DNA of 64,000 nucleotides from RGIG3009 sp045578425 (GTDB taxonomy: Bacteria > Bacillota > Clostridia > Oscillospirales > Acutalibacteraceae). The notes beneath the pieces are model-generated. The model was not told the DNA's origin. It did not search any database and saw only the letters and a list, made by a program, of their open reading frames with translations. A program made the translations under genes and the position numbers. Positions 1-7,976 of this stretch are shown in pieces. The first letter of the stretch is position 1; every line of letters starts with the position of its first letter. The stretch spans positions 1-64,000 of the forward strand of contig JAZNKF010000023.1 of the NCBI GenBank assembly GCA_045578425.1, in the 5' to 3' direction.

Positions 1-412
<412 letters not shown>

Positions 413-530
413 ACAAGTCATGAAGAATCACAAACACGTCATTTCGATGCAAGAATACGTGACAGGGTTCGGCGAAACATTCGGAAACAATCTTTATTCA
501 GTTTTCAGGGTATACAAAGCTCTGAATATA

Positions 531-647
531 GTTGGTGTCGATGGCGGTGAGGGTACACCCGTTCCCATCCCGAACACGGCAGTTAAGCTCACTTGCGCTG
601 ACAATACTTGGCTGGTAGCGGCCCGGGAAGATAGGTAGATGCCAACA
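531..647 (+). rRNA. rrf: 5S ribosomal RNA
   Basis: The block contains the 5S hallmark CCCGTTCCCATCCCGAACACG near 568-588. Its ends (GTTGGTGTC at 531 and GATGCCAAC ending at 646) pair in a nine-base-pair terminal helix with G-U wobbles. It lies about 118 bases after the 23S end with no tRNA in the spacer, so the operon order is 23S-5S. Confidence 0.95.
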
Positions 648-690
648 CAAAACAAACTCCGATGAGAAATCGTCGGAGTTTTGTTTTGTG
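648..690 (+). terminator. rRNA operon terminator
   Basis: A long inverted repeat directly follows 5S: arm AAACAAACTCCGATG and arm CGTCGGAGTTTTGTTT around a short AGAAAT-type loop, with one bulged base. The T-rich 3' arm fits a Rho-independent terminator. Confidence 0.85.
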
Positions 691-745
691 AGTGAATAGT
701 GAAAAGTGAAGAGTGAATAGTGAAGGTGTCGCGCACGGCGCGACG
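691..745. repeat. GTGAA-rich short repeat with GC hairpin
   Basis: Iterated GTGAATA/GTGAAAA/GTGAAGA units at about 690-724 run into a perfect seven-base-pair hairpin, GTCGCGC-ACG-GCGCGAC, at 728-744. No T-run follows it, so it is not an ordinary terminator. It has the look of a dispersed intergenic repeat (MITE-like). Copy number cannot be judged, because no second copy was seen in this window. Confidence 0.45.
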
Positions 746-826
746 GATTGGGAATAGCACTTAACAGTTTTGTTAGGTGTTTTTTTGCAATATTTGTGTA
801 ATAAATATCAAAATTAACTAAGTCTA

Positions 827-855
827 TTGCTTTTGGAATTGAAGCGTGATACAAT
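827..855 (+). promoter_or_regulatory. SigA-type promoter for the SGNH esterase gene
   Basis: TTGCTT at 827-832 and TACAAT at 850-855 are separated by 17 bases. The gene starts 47 bases downstream after AAGAGGGGATGAAGCGGAT. Confidence 0.6.
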
Positions 856-902
856 ACTACTATATTTAGTACCAAATATAACTAAGAGGGGATGAAGCGG
901 AT

Positions 903-2747
903 ATGAATTTTCAAAAAATTATTTCTGTTTTACTTTGTGGATGCTTTTTACTCGGCACAGGAGTGGCTTCGGTGAGTGTTGGCGCCGCGTCGGAAAAAAC
1001 ATATTCCTTGGCAGAGCATACCGATAAGTACAAAACGCAAGGAAGAACTTCTATCTCCGGTGGCGAATTGCTGGTGGATTGGAGTGCTTCGGGCATTGAA
1101 TTTGAAGCGGACTGTTCTGGCGATGTTTGGTTGGATTTAAATGTAGAACGCGCACCTTCCAGTGAAATTGAAAGTTGCTATTTTACCGTGATTGTAGATG
1201 ACAAAATGAAGCCGCGCGATAATTATTGTGTCTATAATGGTGATCAAGGGGAAAAATCATTCAAGATTGGTTCTGCACTGGAAAGTGGAAAACACACTTT
1301 TAAAATTTATCGTCAAACGCAAGTGGACGCGGGAACTACTATAAAAATGAGAGCAATTCGTTTAACGGGTGAATTGTTACCGGCACCTGCGAAAAATGAT
1401 TTGTACATAGAATGTATTGGTGACTCTATTACCGTAGGTAAGGGTAATTTGAGTTTTAATGGCGTAACCGGAACAAAAGCAAAACATATGGATGCTACGA
1501 AAAGTTATGGTTATTTAACCGCACAAAAATTAGGTGCTGATTATTCGTTGGTTGCTGTTAGTGCTATTGGTGCGTCTGTTGGCTGGACATCGTACAATAT
1601 GCAACAAGTTTATCCTAAATTATGTTATCCCAAGGACAAAACGACAGAGTACAATTTTTCACGTCAGCCGGATGTGGTTGTATTAGCACTTGGGACCAAT
1701 GACTTTCAATGCCACAGCCAACTAGGCGGCAGTTGGGATGATGCTAACGTGCAAGCTGGTGTAAAACAAGGTTTTGCCGATATGCTGGCTCTGGTACGTC
1801 AAAAAAATCCCGAAGCCAAAGTTGTTTGGATTCACGGTATGATGAACAATCAGGTCGGTCATTTGATTGAAGAGGTAATCAGCGAAGCCGGCGGTGCATC
1901 GAGAGGATTGTATACCTTACATTTATATCAAAATAATGCTGGTGCAACGGGTCACCCAAATGAAGCGGCACACAAAGATTATGCAACGGAATTGACGGCT
2001 AAAATACGGTCAATTGTTCCCAATGCAACGACGACTACCAAAACAACAACTACTACGGCTGTAACGACAACAACCTCAAAATTAACTACTAAAACGACAA
2101 CGACTCCAACAACTACCAAAACGACAACTACAACTCCTAAAATCACAACGAAAAAAACAACAAAAACCACTACGACTTCTCCTGAAGTAACGACTAAAAA
2201 AACAACGAAAAAAACCACTACAAAGCGGACACGAAAAACTTTTACGCTGGCTCCCAAAACCACTACCAAGAGGACAACGAAAACTACTGCGACTTCTCCT
2301 GAAATAACAACGAAGACAACAGAAGAAACTACCACTAAAAAGACAACCACTTCGAAAAGGAATGATGAGAAAACAACTTTGGAAGAAAAGCCTTTAAAAA
2401 CAACAACTTCTAAAGTGGTATCTAGCAATTCAAAAACAGAAGAACAAACAGAGGTAAATGAAGTGATAGGTTCGACTGCCGATGGTGAAGAAACTTTAAA
2501 AACTACCACTATTGCTTCGGACACCGATGTAACAGATACGAATGAAGATTTCCCTGTTGTTGACAGTACCACAATTGACGATGATGACGAAACCATTGCC
2601 GATGAGACACTCTCTGCTGATGGCACCCCGGAAGAAAACACACCTAAAAATAATGTGATTGCTAAGGTGATTGCGATTGTTGCAGTTGCAGTCGCTGCAT
2701 TGGGTGGCGGTACATTTTTCATTTTCAAAAAACGTAAAAACAAATAA
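903..2747 (+). CDS. SGNH/GDSL hydrolase (CE2-like esterase) with Thr-rich stalk and C-terminal membrane anchor
   Basis: Predicted cell-surface esterase of 614 residues. It has a signal peptide (about 1-29), a beta-rich N-terminal module (about 30-160) resembling that of carbohydrate esterase family 2, then an SGNH hydrolase domain with GDSIT (Ser near 175), GTND near 265 and HPNE with a His near 350. Residues about 376-543 are a Thr/Lys-rich low-complexity stalk. A hydrophobic helix (about 583-607) ends in KKRKNK. No LPXTG motif is seen, so anchoring is by the membrane helix and not by sortase. CE2 enzymes deacetylate plant polysaccharides; that substrate is an inference here. The gene is monocistronic, with its own promoter and a strong terminator. 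Confidence 0.82.
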   Translation: MNFQKIISVLLCGCFLLGTGVASVSVGAASEKTYSLAEHTDKYKTQGRTSISGGELLVDWSASGIEFEADCSGDVWLDLNVERAPSSEIESCYFTVIVDDKMKPRDNYCVYNGDQGEKSFKIGSALESGKHTFKIYRQTQVDAGTTIKMRAIRLTGELLPAPAKNDLYIECIGDSITVGKGNLSFNGVTGTKAKHMDATKSYGYLTAQKLGADYSLVAVSAIGASVGWTSYNMQQVYPKLCYPKDKTTEYNFSRQPDVVVLALGTNDFQCHSQLGGSWDDANVQAGVKQGFADMLALVRQKNPEAKVVWIHGMMNNQVGHLIEEVISEAGGASRGLYTLHLYQNNAGATGHPNEAAHKDYATELTAKIRSIVPNATTTTKTTTTTAVTTTTSKLTTKTTTTPTTTKTTTTTPKITTKKTTKTTTTSPEVTTKKTTKKTTTKRTRKTFTLAPKTTTKRTTKTTATSPEITTKTTEETTTKKTTTSKRNDEKTTLEEKPLKTTTSKVVSSNSKTEEQTEVNEVIGSTADGEETLKTTTIASDTDVTDTNEDFPVVDSTTIDDDDETIADETLSADGTPEENTPKNNVIAKVIAIVAVAVAALGGGTFFIFKKRKNK

Positions 2748-2764
2748 TTCTAAAAAGGATCGAC

Positions 2765-2796
2765 AAAAACACTCAATCGATTGATTGAGTGTTTTT
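2765..2796 (+). terminator. Rho-independent terminator
   Basis: Perfect 14-base-pair stem, AAAAACACTCAATC and GATTGAGTGTTTTT, with a four-base loop, followed by further T-rich sequence. Confidence 0.9.
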
Positions 2797-2854
2797 CCTT
2801 GTTTTTTTGTTTAATGTGTGTCATAATGAAGAAAACAGTCTGTGAGGGATAACT

Positions 2855-3463
2855 ATGAATTTAATCGATATTTCAAAAGAGTTGTTGAATGCTCCGGTAT
2901 ATGGGAATGACCCGGCACCGAAAATTCAGCCGTTGACACGTATTTCCTTGGGTGATGCGGCAAATACATCGGCTATTTCTGCTTGTTTGCATAATGGAAC
3001 GCATATGGATGCTCCCAAGCATTTTATACCGGACGGAGCGCCGATTCATCAAGTAGAATTGGACGCTTGCATTGGGGAATGTGTGGTTTTGGAATGCAAT
3101 GGTTTGCTTTTAGGGGACGAAGCGGAAAATTTGTTGCCGTATTGTAAAAAGCGCGTTTTATTGAAAGGAACTGTTCAACTATCACCCAGTGCGGCGTTTG
3201 TCCTTTCGACCGCGGGAATTATGTTGCTTGGTGTGGAATCCCAATCGGTTGCACCGGCTGAATATTCGCAAGAAGTACACCGCCAATTATTAGGTACGGG
3301 TATGGTTTTGTTGGAAGGATTGGATTTGACCAATGCCAAAGCCAACGAAACCTATTTGTTGATGGCGGCACCAATTAAAATTGCCGGTGTAGATGGCGCG
3401 CCGGTACGTGCGGTTTTGGCGGAACCCAACCGCATTGATTGGTCGGAAAATTTTTGGCGTTGA
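2855..3463 (+). CDS. cyclase-family metal-dependent hydrolase (kynurenine formamidase-like)
   Basis: 202-residue cytoplasmic protein of the cyclase family (PF04199). The metal-binding signature HNGTHMDAPKHF lies near residues 47-58, where the His and Asp residues bind a divalent metal. Relatives include bacterial kynurenine formamidase, isatin hydrolase and polyketide cyclases, so the substrate cannot be assigned. No tryptophan-degradation genes are nearby. An upstream GAGGGAT Shine-Dalgarno site supports the ATG start. It sits alone between a terminator and the spoVM locus. Confidence 0.8.
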   Translation: MNLIDISKELLNAPVYGNDPAPKIQPLTRISLGDAANTSAISACLHNGTHMDAPKHFIPDGAPIHQVELDACIGECVVLECNGLLLGDEAENLLPYCKKRVLLKGTVQLSPSAAFVLSTAGIMLLGVESQSVAPAEYSQEVHRQLLGTGMVLLEGLDLTNAKANETYLLMAAPIKIAGVDGAPVRAVLAEPNRIDWSENFWR

Positions 3464-3536
3464 AAATGTCACATCTTTTTTCTTGCTGAATATTCTGTTA
3501 ATACAGCCGTATTAAACGTTGAAGGGGAGAGTATCG

Positions 3537-3680
3537 GTGAGAAGAAACAGTTGTAATGGTGGATATTTTGCCGCGTTTGGAGCAGGTGTTTTGGTTGCTG
3601 TGATTTGCCCGGTACGCTTCATCTTGATTGTTGCGGCCATCTGTTTGGTGTTGACCGGCATTTCGTTAATTCGGTGCTGA
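3537..3680 (+). CDS. 47-residue hydrophobic protein upstream of spoVM
   Basis: Small gene starting with GTG behind an AGGGGAG Shine-Dalgarno site. The product begins VRRNSCNGGYFAAFGAG and then has about 30 hydrophobic residues, enough for one or two membrane passes, ending IRC. I recall similar short Cys/Gly-containing membrane proteins in clostridia but cannot name a family with certainty. It ends 23 bases before the spoVM start, so the two are probably co-transcribed and this one may also be a sporulation membrane protein. Function unknown. Confidence 0.6.
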   Translation: MRRNSCNGGYFAAFGAGVLVAVICPVRFILIVAAICLVLTGISLIRC

Positions 3681-3703
3681 AATTATGTGAAGGGGGATTT
3701 GGT

Positions 3704-3790
3704 GTGCAAATTGTTGTTGTAAAAAGTCCAAAATTCTTCGGAGGCATCCTGCGTCGGTTCTTTAAAATTAAAAAGAAAGATATTGATTAA
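3704..3790 (+). CDS. spoVM: SpoVM, amphipathic spore-coat anchoring peptide
   Basis: 28-residue protein starting with GTG, seven bases after an AGGGGG Shine-Dalgarno site. Its core KSPKFFGGILRRFF lines up without gaps with Bacillus subtilis SpoVM (KLPKFLGGIVRAML). Lys7, Pro9, Lys10, Phe11, Gly13, Gly14, Ile15 and Arg17 fall at identical positions. SpoVM recognises the positive curvature of the outer forespore membrane and anchors the SpoIVA ATPase that builds the coat basement layer. Pro9 is functionally important in B. subtilis. A strong terminator follows at once, and a SipL-like coat protein gene lies next downstream. Confidence 0.88.
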   Translation: MQIVVVKSPKFFGGILRRFFKIKKKDID

Positions 3791-3793
3791 ACA

Positions 3794-3830
3794 AACCCCC
3801 GCCGAACATTCGGCGGGGGTTGCATATTTC
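3794..3830 (+). terminator. Rho-independent terminator after spoVM
   Basis: Twelve to thirteen base pairs, AACCCCCGCCGAA with TTCGGCGGGGGTT (3794-3806 and 3809-3821), followed by a T-rich tail. Confidence 0.9.
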
Positions 3831-3887
3831 TTTTTTTGTTTGCATATAAGTGGGATACAACGAAAAATGCAAAAAGGAGAGAGACGT

Positions 3888-5420
3888 ATGGAAATAGAAA
3901 CTACCATCCGCACCATCGCAATACCGGAAACGGTGTTTGATGATGTCACTGAATGCCCTGTTGACTGTAATTTTACCTTACCCGATTATTTGCCGGAAAT
4001 TTCTACTGTTTTGAAATGTTTAATGAAACCGATGGTTCAATCGCATCAAATTAGTGGGGACCGTGTTATGGCAGACGGTACTATCTACTTACAATTTTTG
4101 TATTTGGATGAAGAACGAAAGTGTGTGCGCAGCTTTGAATATTCACAGCCTTTTACCGCGGCGTTTACCGTCAAAAACCTAAAAAATGTTGATGATATTA
4201 CACTTGTTGTAAAACCCGGTTACTTGAATTGCCGTGCAACAGGACCGCGTGGAGTGGATGTTCATGGGGCGTTTTCGGTCAGACTGACAATTATGTCGCA
4301 GATGCCGATAGAGGTGGTAGAGTCAACCGAAAACAAAAATGTTTTTTATAAAGGTGAAAAAATTCATAGTACTTTACTGGACGCTTGTTCACAAAAACAG
4401 TTCACTATTAACGAAGTGTTAGAGATTGGCAGAAATTTACCGGCAGAACAGTTATTGCGTAACGAGGCGGTTGCGGTGATAACAGAGTGCAAACAATTGC
4501 CGGAAAAGGCGATTGTAAAAGGGGATATTTTGCTTCGAACCTATTATGTTACCGATACGCAAACCGGTGTGATTGGTTGCACTAAAAGCCGTATTCCGTT
4601 TAGTCAAATTTTAGATGTCGATGGTTTGACAGAAGAAAAGAAATGCCACTGTCAAGCAGAAATCTTGTTATGTGATGTACATGTTACGCAAAATGCCAAC
4701 GACGATAACAGTTTGTTATCGGTTGTGTTGAAAGCATCCTTAATATTACGAAGTTATTTTGAAGAATCTTGCACGGTGATGACCGATGTGTTTCATACCG
4801 AATATCCGTTAAAACTGCAAACCCAACGTCTGATGCCTACACAAATTATTTCTTTACAAAACGGTACGCAGACTGTTCGTCAGACTATTGATTTGCCGGA
4901 CGGCGACATTGCCGAAGTTGTTGATGTTTGGTGCGACATGGCATCTAACGAAGTAGTTTGTGAGGAAAATTGCGCAATCGCCAGAACTCGTTTAAATGTT
5001 TGCATGATAACGCGTGATGTCAATGGGATTCTTGCCTATTATGAACGAACAGCCGATACCGATATACCGTTTGAGGAACGCTGTGAACAATTATCGGTGC
5101 AGACTACACTTATTGACTGTGAGTACCGTCTTAACGGAACACAGTTAGAACTGCAACTGCAAATTGCCTTTACGTGTAAATGTCTGTCTTCACACACGTG
5201 CTTAGCCGTTACGGCTTTATCGGTTGATGACAGTGCACCGTATAATCAAGAAGCGGGGATGGATGGCTGTTCTTTAAAAGCTTATTTTGCAAAAATAGGA
5301 GAATCGGTTTGGGATATTGCCAAAAAAGAGCACACTTCACCATGGCAGTTGCAAGAGGAAAATGAATTGACAGAAGATATACTGAGGGAAAACCGAGTTT
5401 TGTTGATACCTATGATTTAG
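3888..5420 (+). CDS. sipL: SipL-like spore coat morphogenetic protein (DUF3794 repeats plus LysM)
   Basis: 510 residues. Most of the protein is DUF3794-type beta-rich repeats (for example the FxLPDYLPEISTVLKC segment near residue 30). The last ~45 residues form a LysM-like module (GESVWDIAKKEHTSPWQLQEEN). This architecture is that of SipL, the SpoIVA-interacting protein of Clostridioides difficile, in which LysM mediates SpoIVA binding during coat assembly. The ATG at 3888 follows AAAAGGAGAG; an upstream in-frame extension runs through the spoVM terminator and is rejected. Placement beside spoVM supports the coat role. A generic DUF3794/LysM protein remains the alternative. Confidence 0.78.
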   Translation: MEIETTIRTIAIPETVFDDVTECPVDCNFTLPDYLPEISTVLKCLMKPMVQSHQISGDRVMADGTIYLQFLYLDEERKCVRSFEYSQPFTAAFTVKNLKNVDDITLVVKPGYLNCRATGPRGVDVHGAFSVRLTIMSQMPIEVVESTENKNVFYKGEKIHSTLLDACSQKQFTINEVLEIGRNLPAEQLLRNEAVAVITECKQLPEKAIVKGDILLRTYYVTDTQTGVIGCTKSRIPFSQILDVDGLTEEKKCHCQAEILLCDVHVTQNANDDNSLLSVVLKASLILRSYFEESCTVMTDVFHTEYPLKLQTQRLMPTQIISLQNGTQTVRQTIDLPDGDIAEVVDVWCDMASNEVVCEENCAIARTRLNVCMITRDVNGILAYYERTADTDIPFEERCEQLSVQTTLIDCEYRLNGTQLELQLQIAFTCKCLSSHTCLAVTALSVDDSAPYNQEAGMDGCSLKAYFAKIGESVWDIAKKEHTSPWQLQEENELTEDILRENRVLLIPMI

Positions 5421-5422
5421 TA

Positions 5423-5456
5423 AAAAACGCGTACTCTACCGAGAGTACGCGTTTTT
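5423..5456. terminator. bidirectional terminator between sipL and feoB
   Basis: Fourteen to fifteen base pairs, AAAAACGCGTACTC with GAGTACGCGTTTTT around a short loop. The A-run and T-run on either side suit both converging genes. Confidence 0.88.
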
Positions 5457-5458
5457 CC

Positions 5459-7585
5459 TTATACCAATATTGTGAACAACACACAAACAGCAATACCAAT
5501 GATGGTGGGGAGTAAAAAGGCAACTGCCGTCCATTTAAGGCTGCCGGTTTCTTTTTTGATACTCCACAAGGTGGTAGAACAAGGCCAATGAAGCAACGAA
5601 AACAATAACATACTCACAGCAGTTTGCCAGGTCCATCCGTTTTCTATGAGAATTTGTTTGACAAAAGTAAGGTTTTCTATTTCGACCAAACTGCCTTGTG
5701 AAAGATACCCCATCAGCATAATGGGCACCACAATTTCGTTGGCGGGAAAGCCTAGAATAAACGCTGTTAAAATAATACCGTCCAATCCCATGAGTTTTGC
5801 AAAAGGGTCCAAAAAAGAGGAAAAGTGACGTAATAAACTACTATCACCGACTGTAATATTGGCGAGTCCCCAAATGACGATACCGGCAGGTGCCGCCACG
5901 GCAATCGCTCGCCCTAAAACAAACAACGTGCGGTCACAAAGGGAGCGAATAATCACTTGACCGATTTGCGGTTTTCGAAAGGGTGGCAATTCCAAAGTAA
6001 AAGAAGAAGGTAAACCTTTAAGCAAAGTGACGGATAACAATTTTGTGACGGCAAAGGTTAATAAAATTCCCAAAAGAATCACAAGCGTGAGTAATAAGGC
6101 AGCCGTAAAACTTGCCGTTATACCGGCTGTACTGATAAAAAACATGCTGAGAATTGCAATCAGTGTGGGAAATCTCCCGTTACAAGGTACAAAATTGTTG
6201 GTAAGGATGGCTAACATTCTCTCGCGAGGGGAATCAATGATACGTGCCCCTACCACACCGGCGGCATTGCACCCAAATCCCATGGACATGGTCAGCGCTT
6301 GTTTGCCGCATGCATGACAGCGGTGAAACGGACGGTCTAAATTGTAAGCTACGCGCGGCAGATAGCCAATGTCTTCCAGCAAAGTGAAAAGAGGAAAGAA
6401 AATTGCCATAGGAGGGAGCATAACGGCTACGACCCAAGTTAATACGCGATAAGCACCATCTACAACGACACCTTGCAACCAGCTCGGTGCTTGTGCTAAC
6501 ACAAATAAATCTCTTAATAAATTTTCACCTTTTAGAAAAAGTGCGGATAACCATTGCGAGGGAATATTTGCACCGACAATGCTTAACCAAAAAATGACGG
6601 CTAATAATAAAAGCATAAGAGGGTATGCGGTGCGTTTTCCTGTTAATATACGGTCAATACGTCGATCGGTTTCGTTATAGTTTGCGGTTTTGTAAGTGAC
6701 AACATCGCGTGAAAGCGCTTCGGCTGTGCTTACCAAAGAAGATACAACGGTATCTTTAAAAACAGTTTCTGTAATCCCGCTTTCCGAAAGTTCTTGCTTT
6801 GCTGTCGTGACCGCTTCTTGTATTGTGGGATTTTCCAAAAGATTTATTTGTAAAAAGTCATTAATTTCTTCTAATAAGCGGTCATCGTTTTCCAGTAGTT
6901 TCAGTGCTACCCACCGACTGTTCAAACGACCGTTCAGTAACGAGAATAACACGGGAGAAACACGCGCAACAGCACTTTCTAGGGCTACGGGATAGGTGAC
7001 AGGCGACTTGGAAACGGTGGGAGAATGAACGACCTTATCCAGTGTGTCTAATACCAGGGAAAGGCTTTTTTTCTTGCGTGCAACGGTGCTGATAACCGGA
7101 ATCCCAAGACGTTCAGACAGTTGTGAAATATCTATCTGTATTCCTTTACGTTGTGCCTCGTCCATTAAATTGACGCAGACTACCACATTGCTCGTAATTT
7201 CCATAATTTGCAGCACCAAATTTAAATTGCGCTCTAAACAGGTGGCATCACACACGACAACAACGGCATCGGGTTTACCAAAGCATAAAAAATTTCGCGC
7301 TACTTCTTCTTCGGCAGAATGTGCCATCAACGAGTATGTACCGGGAATATCCACCAAGACATATTGGTTTTCACGTGAAGAACAATGCCCTTGGGCATTG
7401 GTGACGGTTTTTCCCGGCCAATTACCGGTATGTTGCTTCATGCCGGTCAATCCGTTAAATACAGTGCTTTTTCCGACGTTAGGGTTACCTGCCAAAGCAA
7501 CAACCTTTTCGTGCAATGATAACTTTTCAAGGTGTAAACCACTGTCGACGGCATGTGTTCCGGCAGATTTTGCGGTCAGTCCCAT
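5459..7585 (-). CDS. feoB: ferrous iron transporter FeoB
   Basis: 708-residue membrane GTPase that imports Fe2+. The N-terminal G domain has G1 GNPNVGKS (residues 33-40), switch I with TGNWPGKTV, G3 DIPGTY (79-84) and G4 NLMD. The C-terminal half has the two Gate regions, including GFGCNAAGVVGARII and PCNGRFPTLIAI, with their conserved cysteines. The length is normal for the family. The start is supported by a GAGGAGG site and overlaps the feoA stop by ten bases, indicating translational coupling. Confidence 0.96.
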   Translation of the reverse strand: MGLTAKSAGTHAVDSGLHLEKLSLHEKVVALAGNPNVGKSTVFNGLTGMKQHTGNWPGKTVTNAQGHCSSRENQYVLVDIPGTYSLMAHSAEEEVARNFLCFGKPDAVVVVCDATCLERNLNLVLQIMEITSNVVVCVNLMDEAQRKGIQIDISQLSERLGIPVISTVARKKKSLSLVLDTLDKVVHSPTVSKSPVTYPVALESAVARVSPVLFSLLNGRLNSRWVALKLLENDDRLLEEINDFLQINLLENPTIQEAVTTAKQELSESGITETVFKDTVVSSLVSTAEALSRDVVTYKTANYNETDRRIDRILTGKRTAYPLMLLLLAVIFWLSIVGANIPSQWLSALFLKGENLLRDLFVLAQAPSWLQGVVVDGAYRVLTWVVAVMLPPMAIFFPLFTLLEDIGYLPRVAYNLDRPFHRCHACGKQALTMSMGFGCNAAGVVGARIIDSPRERMLAILTNNFVPCNGRFPTLIAILSMFFISTAGITASFTAALLLTLVILLGILLTFAVTKLLSVTLLKGLPSSFTLELPPFRKPQIGQVIIRSLCDRTLFVLGRAIAVAAPAGIVIWGLANITVGDSSLLRHFSSFLDPFAKLMGLDGIILTAFILGFPANEIVVPIMLMGYLSQGSLVEIENLTFVKQILIENGWTWQTAVSMLLFSLLHWPCSTTLWSIKKETGSLKWTAVAFLLPTIIGIAVCVLFTILV

Positions 7586-7836
7586 AGCGGTTCGTCCTCC
7601 TCATCTACTAAAATATCAATATCGTGGCAATCTTCACCGCGAATGGCAATCACTGCGCCGCGTATTAAAAAAGCAAGTGGGTCTCCGGCGGGACTTTTTC
7701 CAACACATTCCACAACGGTGTTTTCAATAAGACCAATATCCAACAATCGTCTTCTCATGGTGCCGTTGGTACGTAGTTGATAAACAGTGCCGTACTCACC
7801 CACTTTTAATTCGTGTAACTTTCGTATTCTGTTCAT
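7576..7836 (-). CDS. feoA: FeoA, SH3-like partner of FeoB
   Basis: 86-residue protein beginning MNRIRKLHELKVGEYGTV. It shows the FeoA pattern of a small SH3-like beta barrel, with RRRLLDIGL in the middle and IRGAVIAIRGEDC near the end. FeoA binds FeoB and is needed for full ferrous iron transport. The start chosen follows GCGAGGC; longer in-frame starts lack a ribosome site. First gene of a two-gene feoAB operon. No FeoC was seen. Confidence 0.9.
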   Translation of the reverse strand: MNRIRKLHELKVGEYGTVYQLRTNGTMRRRLLDIGLIENTVVECVGKSPAGDPLAFLIRGAVIAIRGEDCHDIDILVDEEDEPLWD

Positions 7837-7916
7837 ACTTTTATGCCTCGCAAAAATAGTTTCTATTGTTATGGTATGCATCAACTGACTTCCTGTTCCA
7901 ATTTTGAGGACAAGGA

Positions 7917-7945
7917 TTGACTTGACAGAGGAAATCATGTAAAAT
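7917..7945 (+). promoter_or_regulatory. SigA-type promoter for the CapA-family gene
   Basis: TTGACT at 7917-7922 and TAAAAT at 7940-7945, 17 bases apart. A second possible -10 (TATATT) lies just downstream. Confidence 0.55.
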
Positions 7946-7976
7946 AAATCTATATTGCAAATAAAGGAGAATCTTT

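Noticed and set aside
413..530. tRNA in the 23S-5S spacer
   Set aside because: No cloverleaf, TTCGA arm or anticodon stem was found.
728..744. GC hairpin as a second rRNA terminator
   Set aside because: No T-run follows and the stem is embedded in a repeat-like block.
2029..2530. ACAACG/ACTACC-rich DNA repeat as a separate repeat element
   Set aside because: It is coding low complexity for the Thr stalk, in frame throughout; no CRISPR-like spacing.
1979..2743. 254-residue minus-strand frame opposite the esterase stalk
   Set aside because: It is the mirror of the Thr-rich repeat (Val/Phe-rich low complexity) and has no ribosome site.
7837..7976. Iron-responsive operator or riboswitch ahead of feoAB
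   Set aside because: No convincing palindrome of the Fur or DtxR type and no riboswitch motif could be drawn in the 140-base divergent gap.
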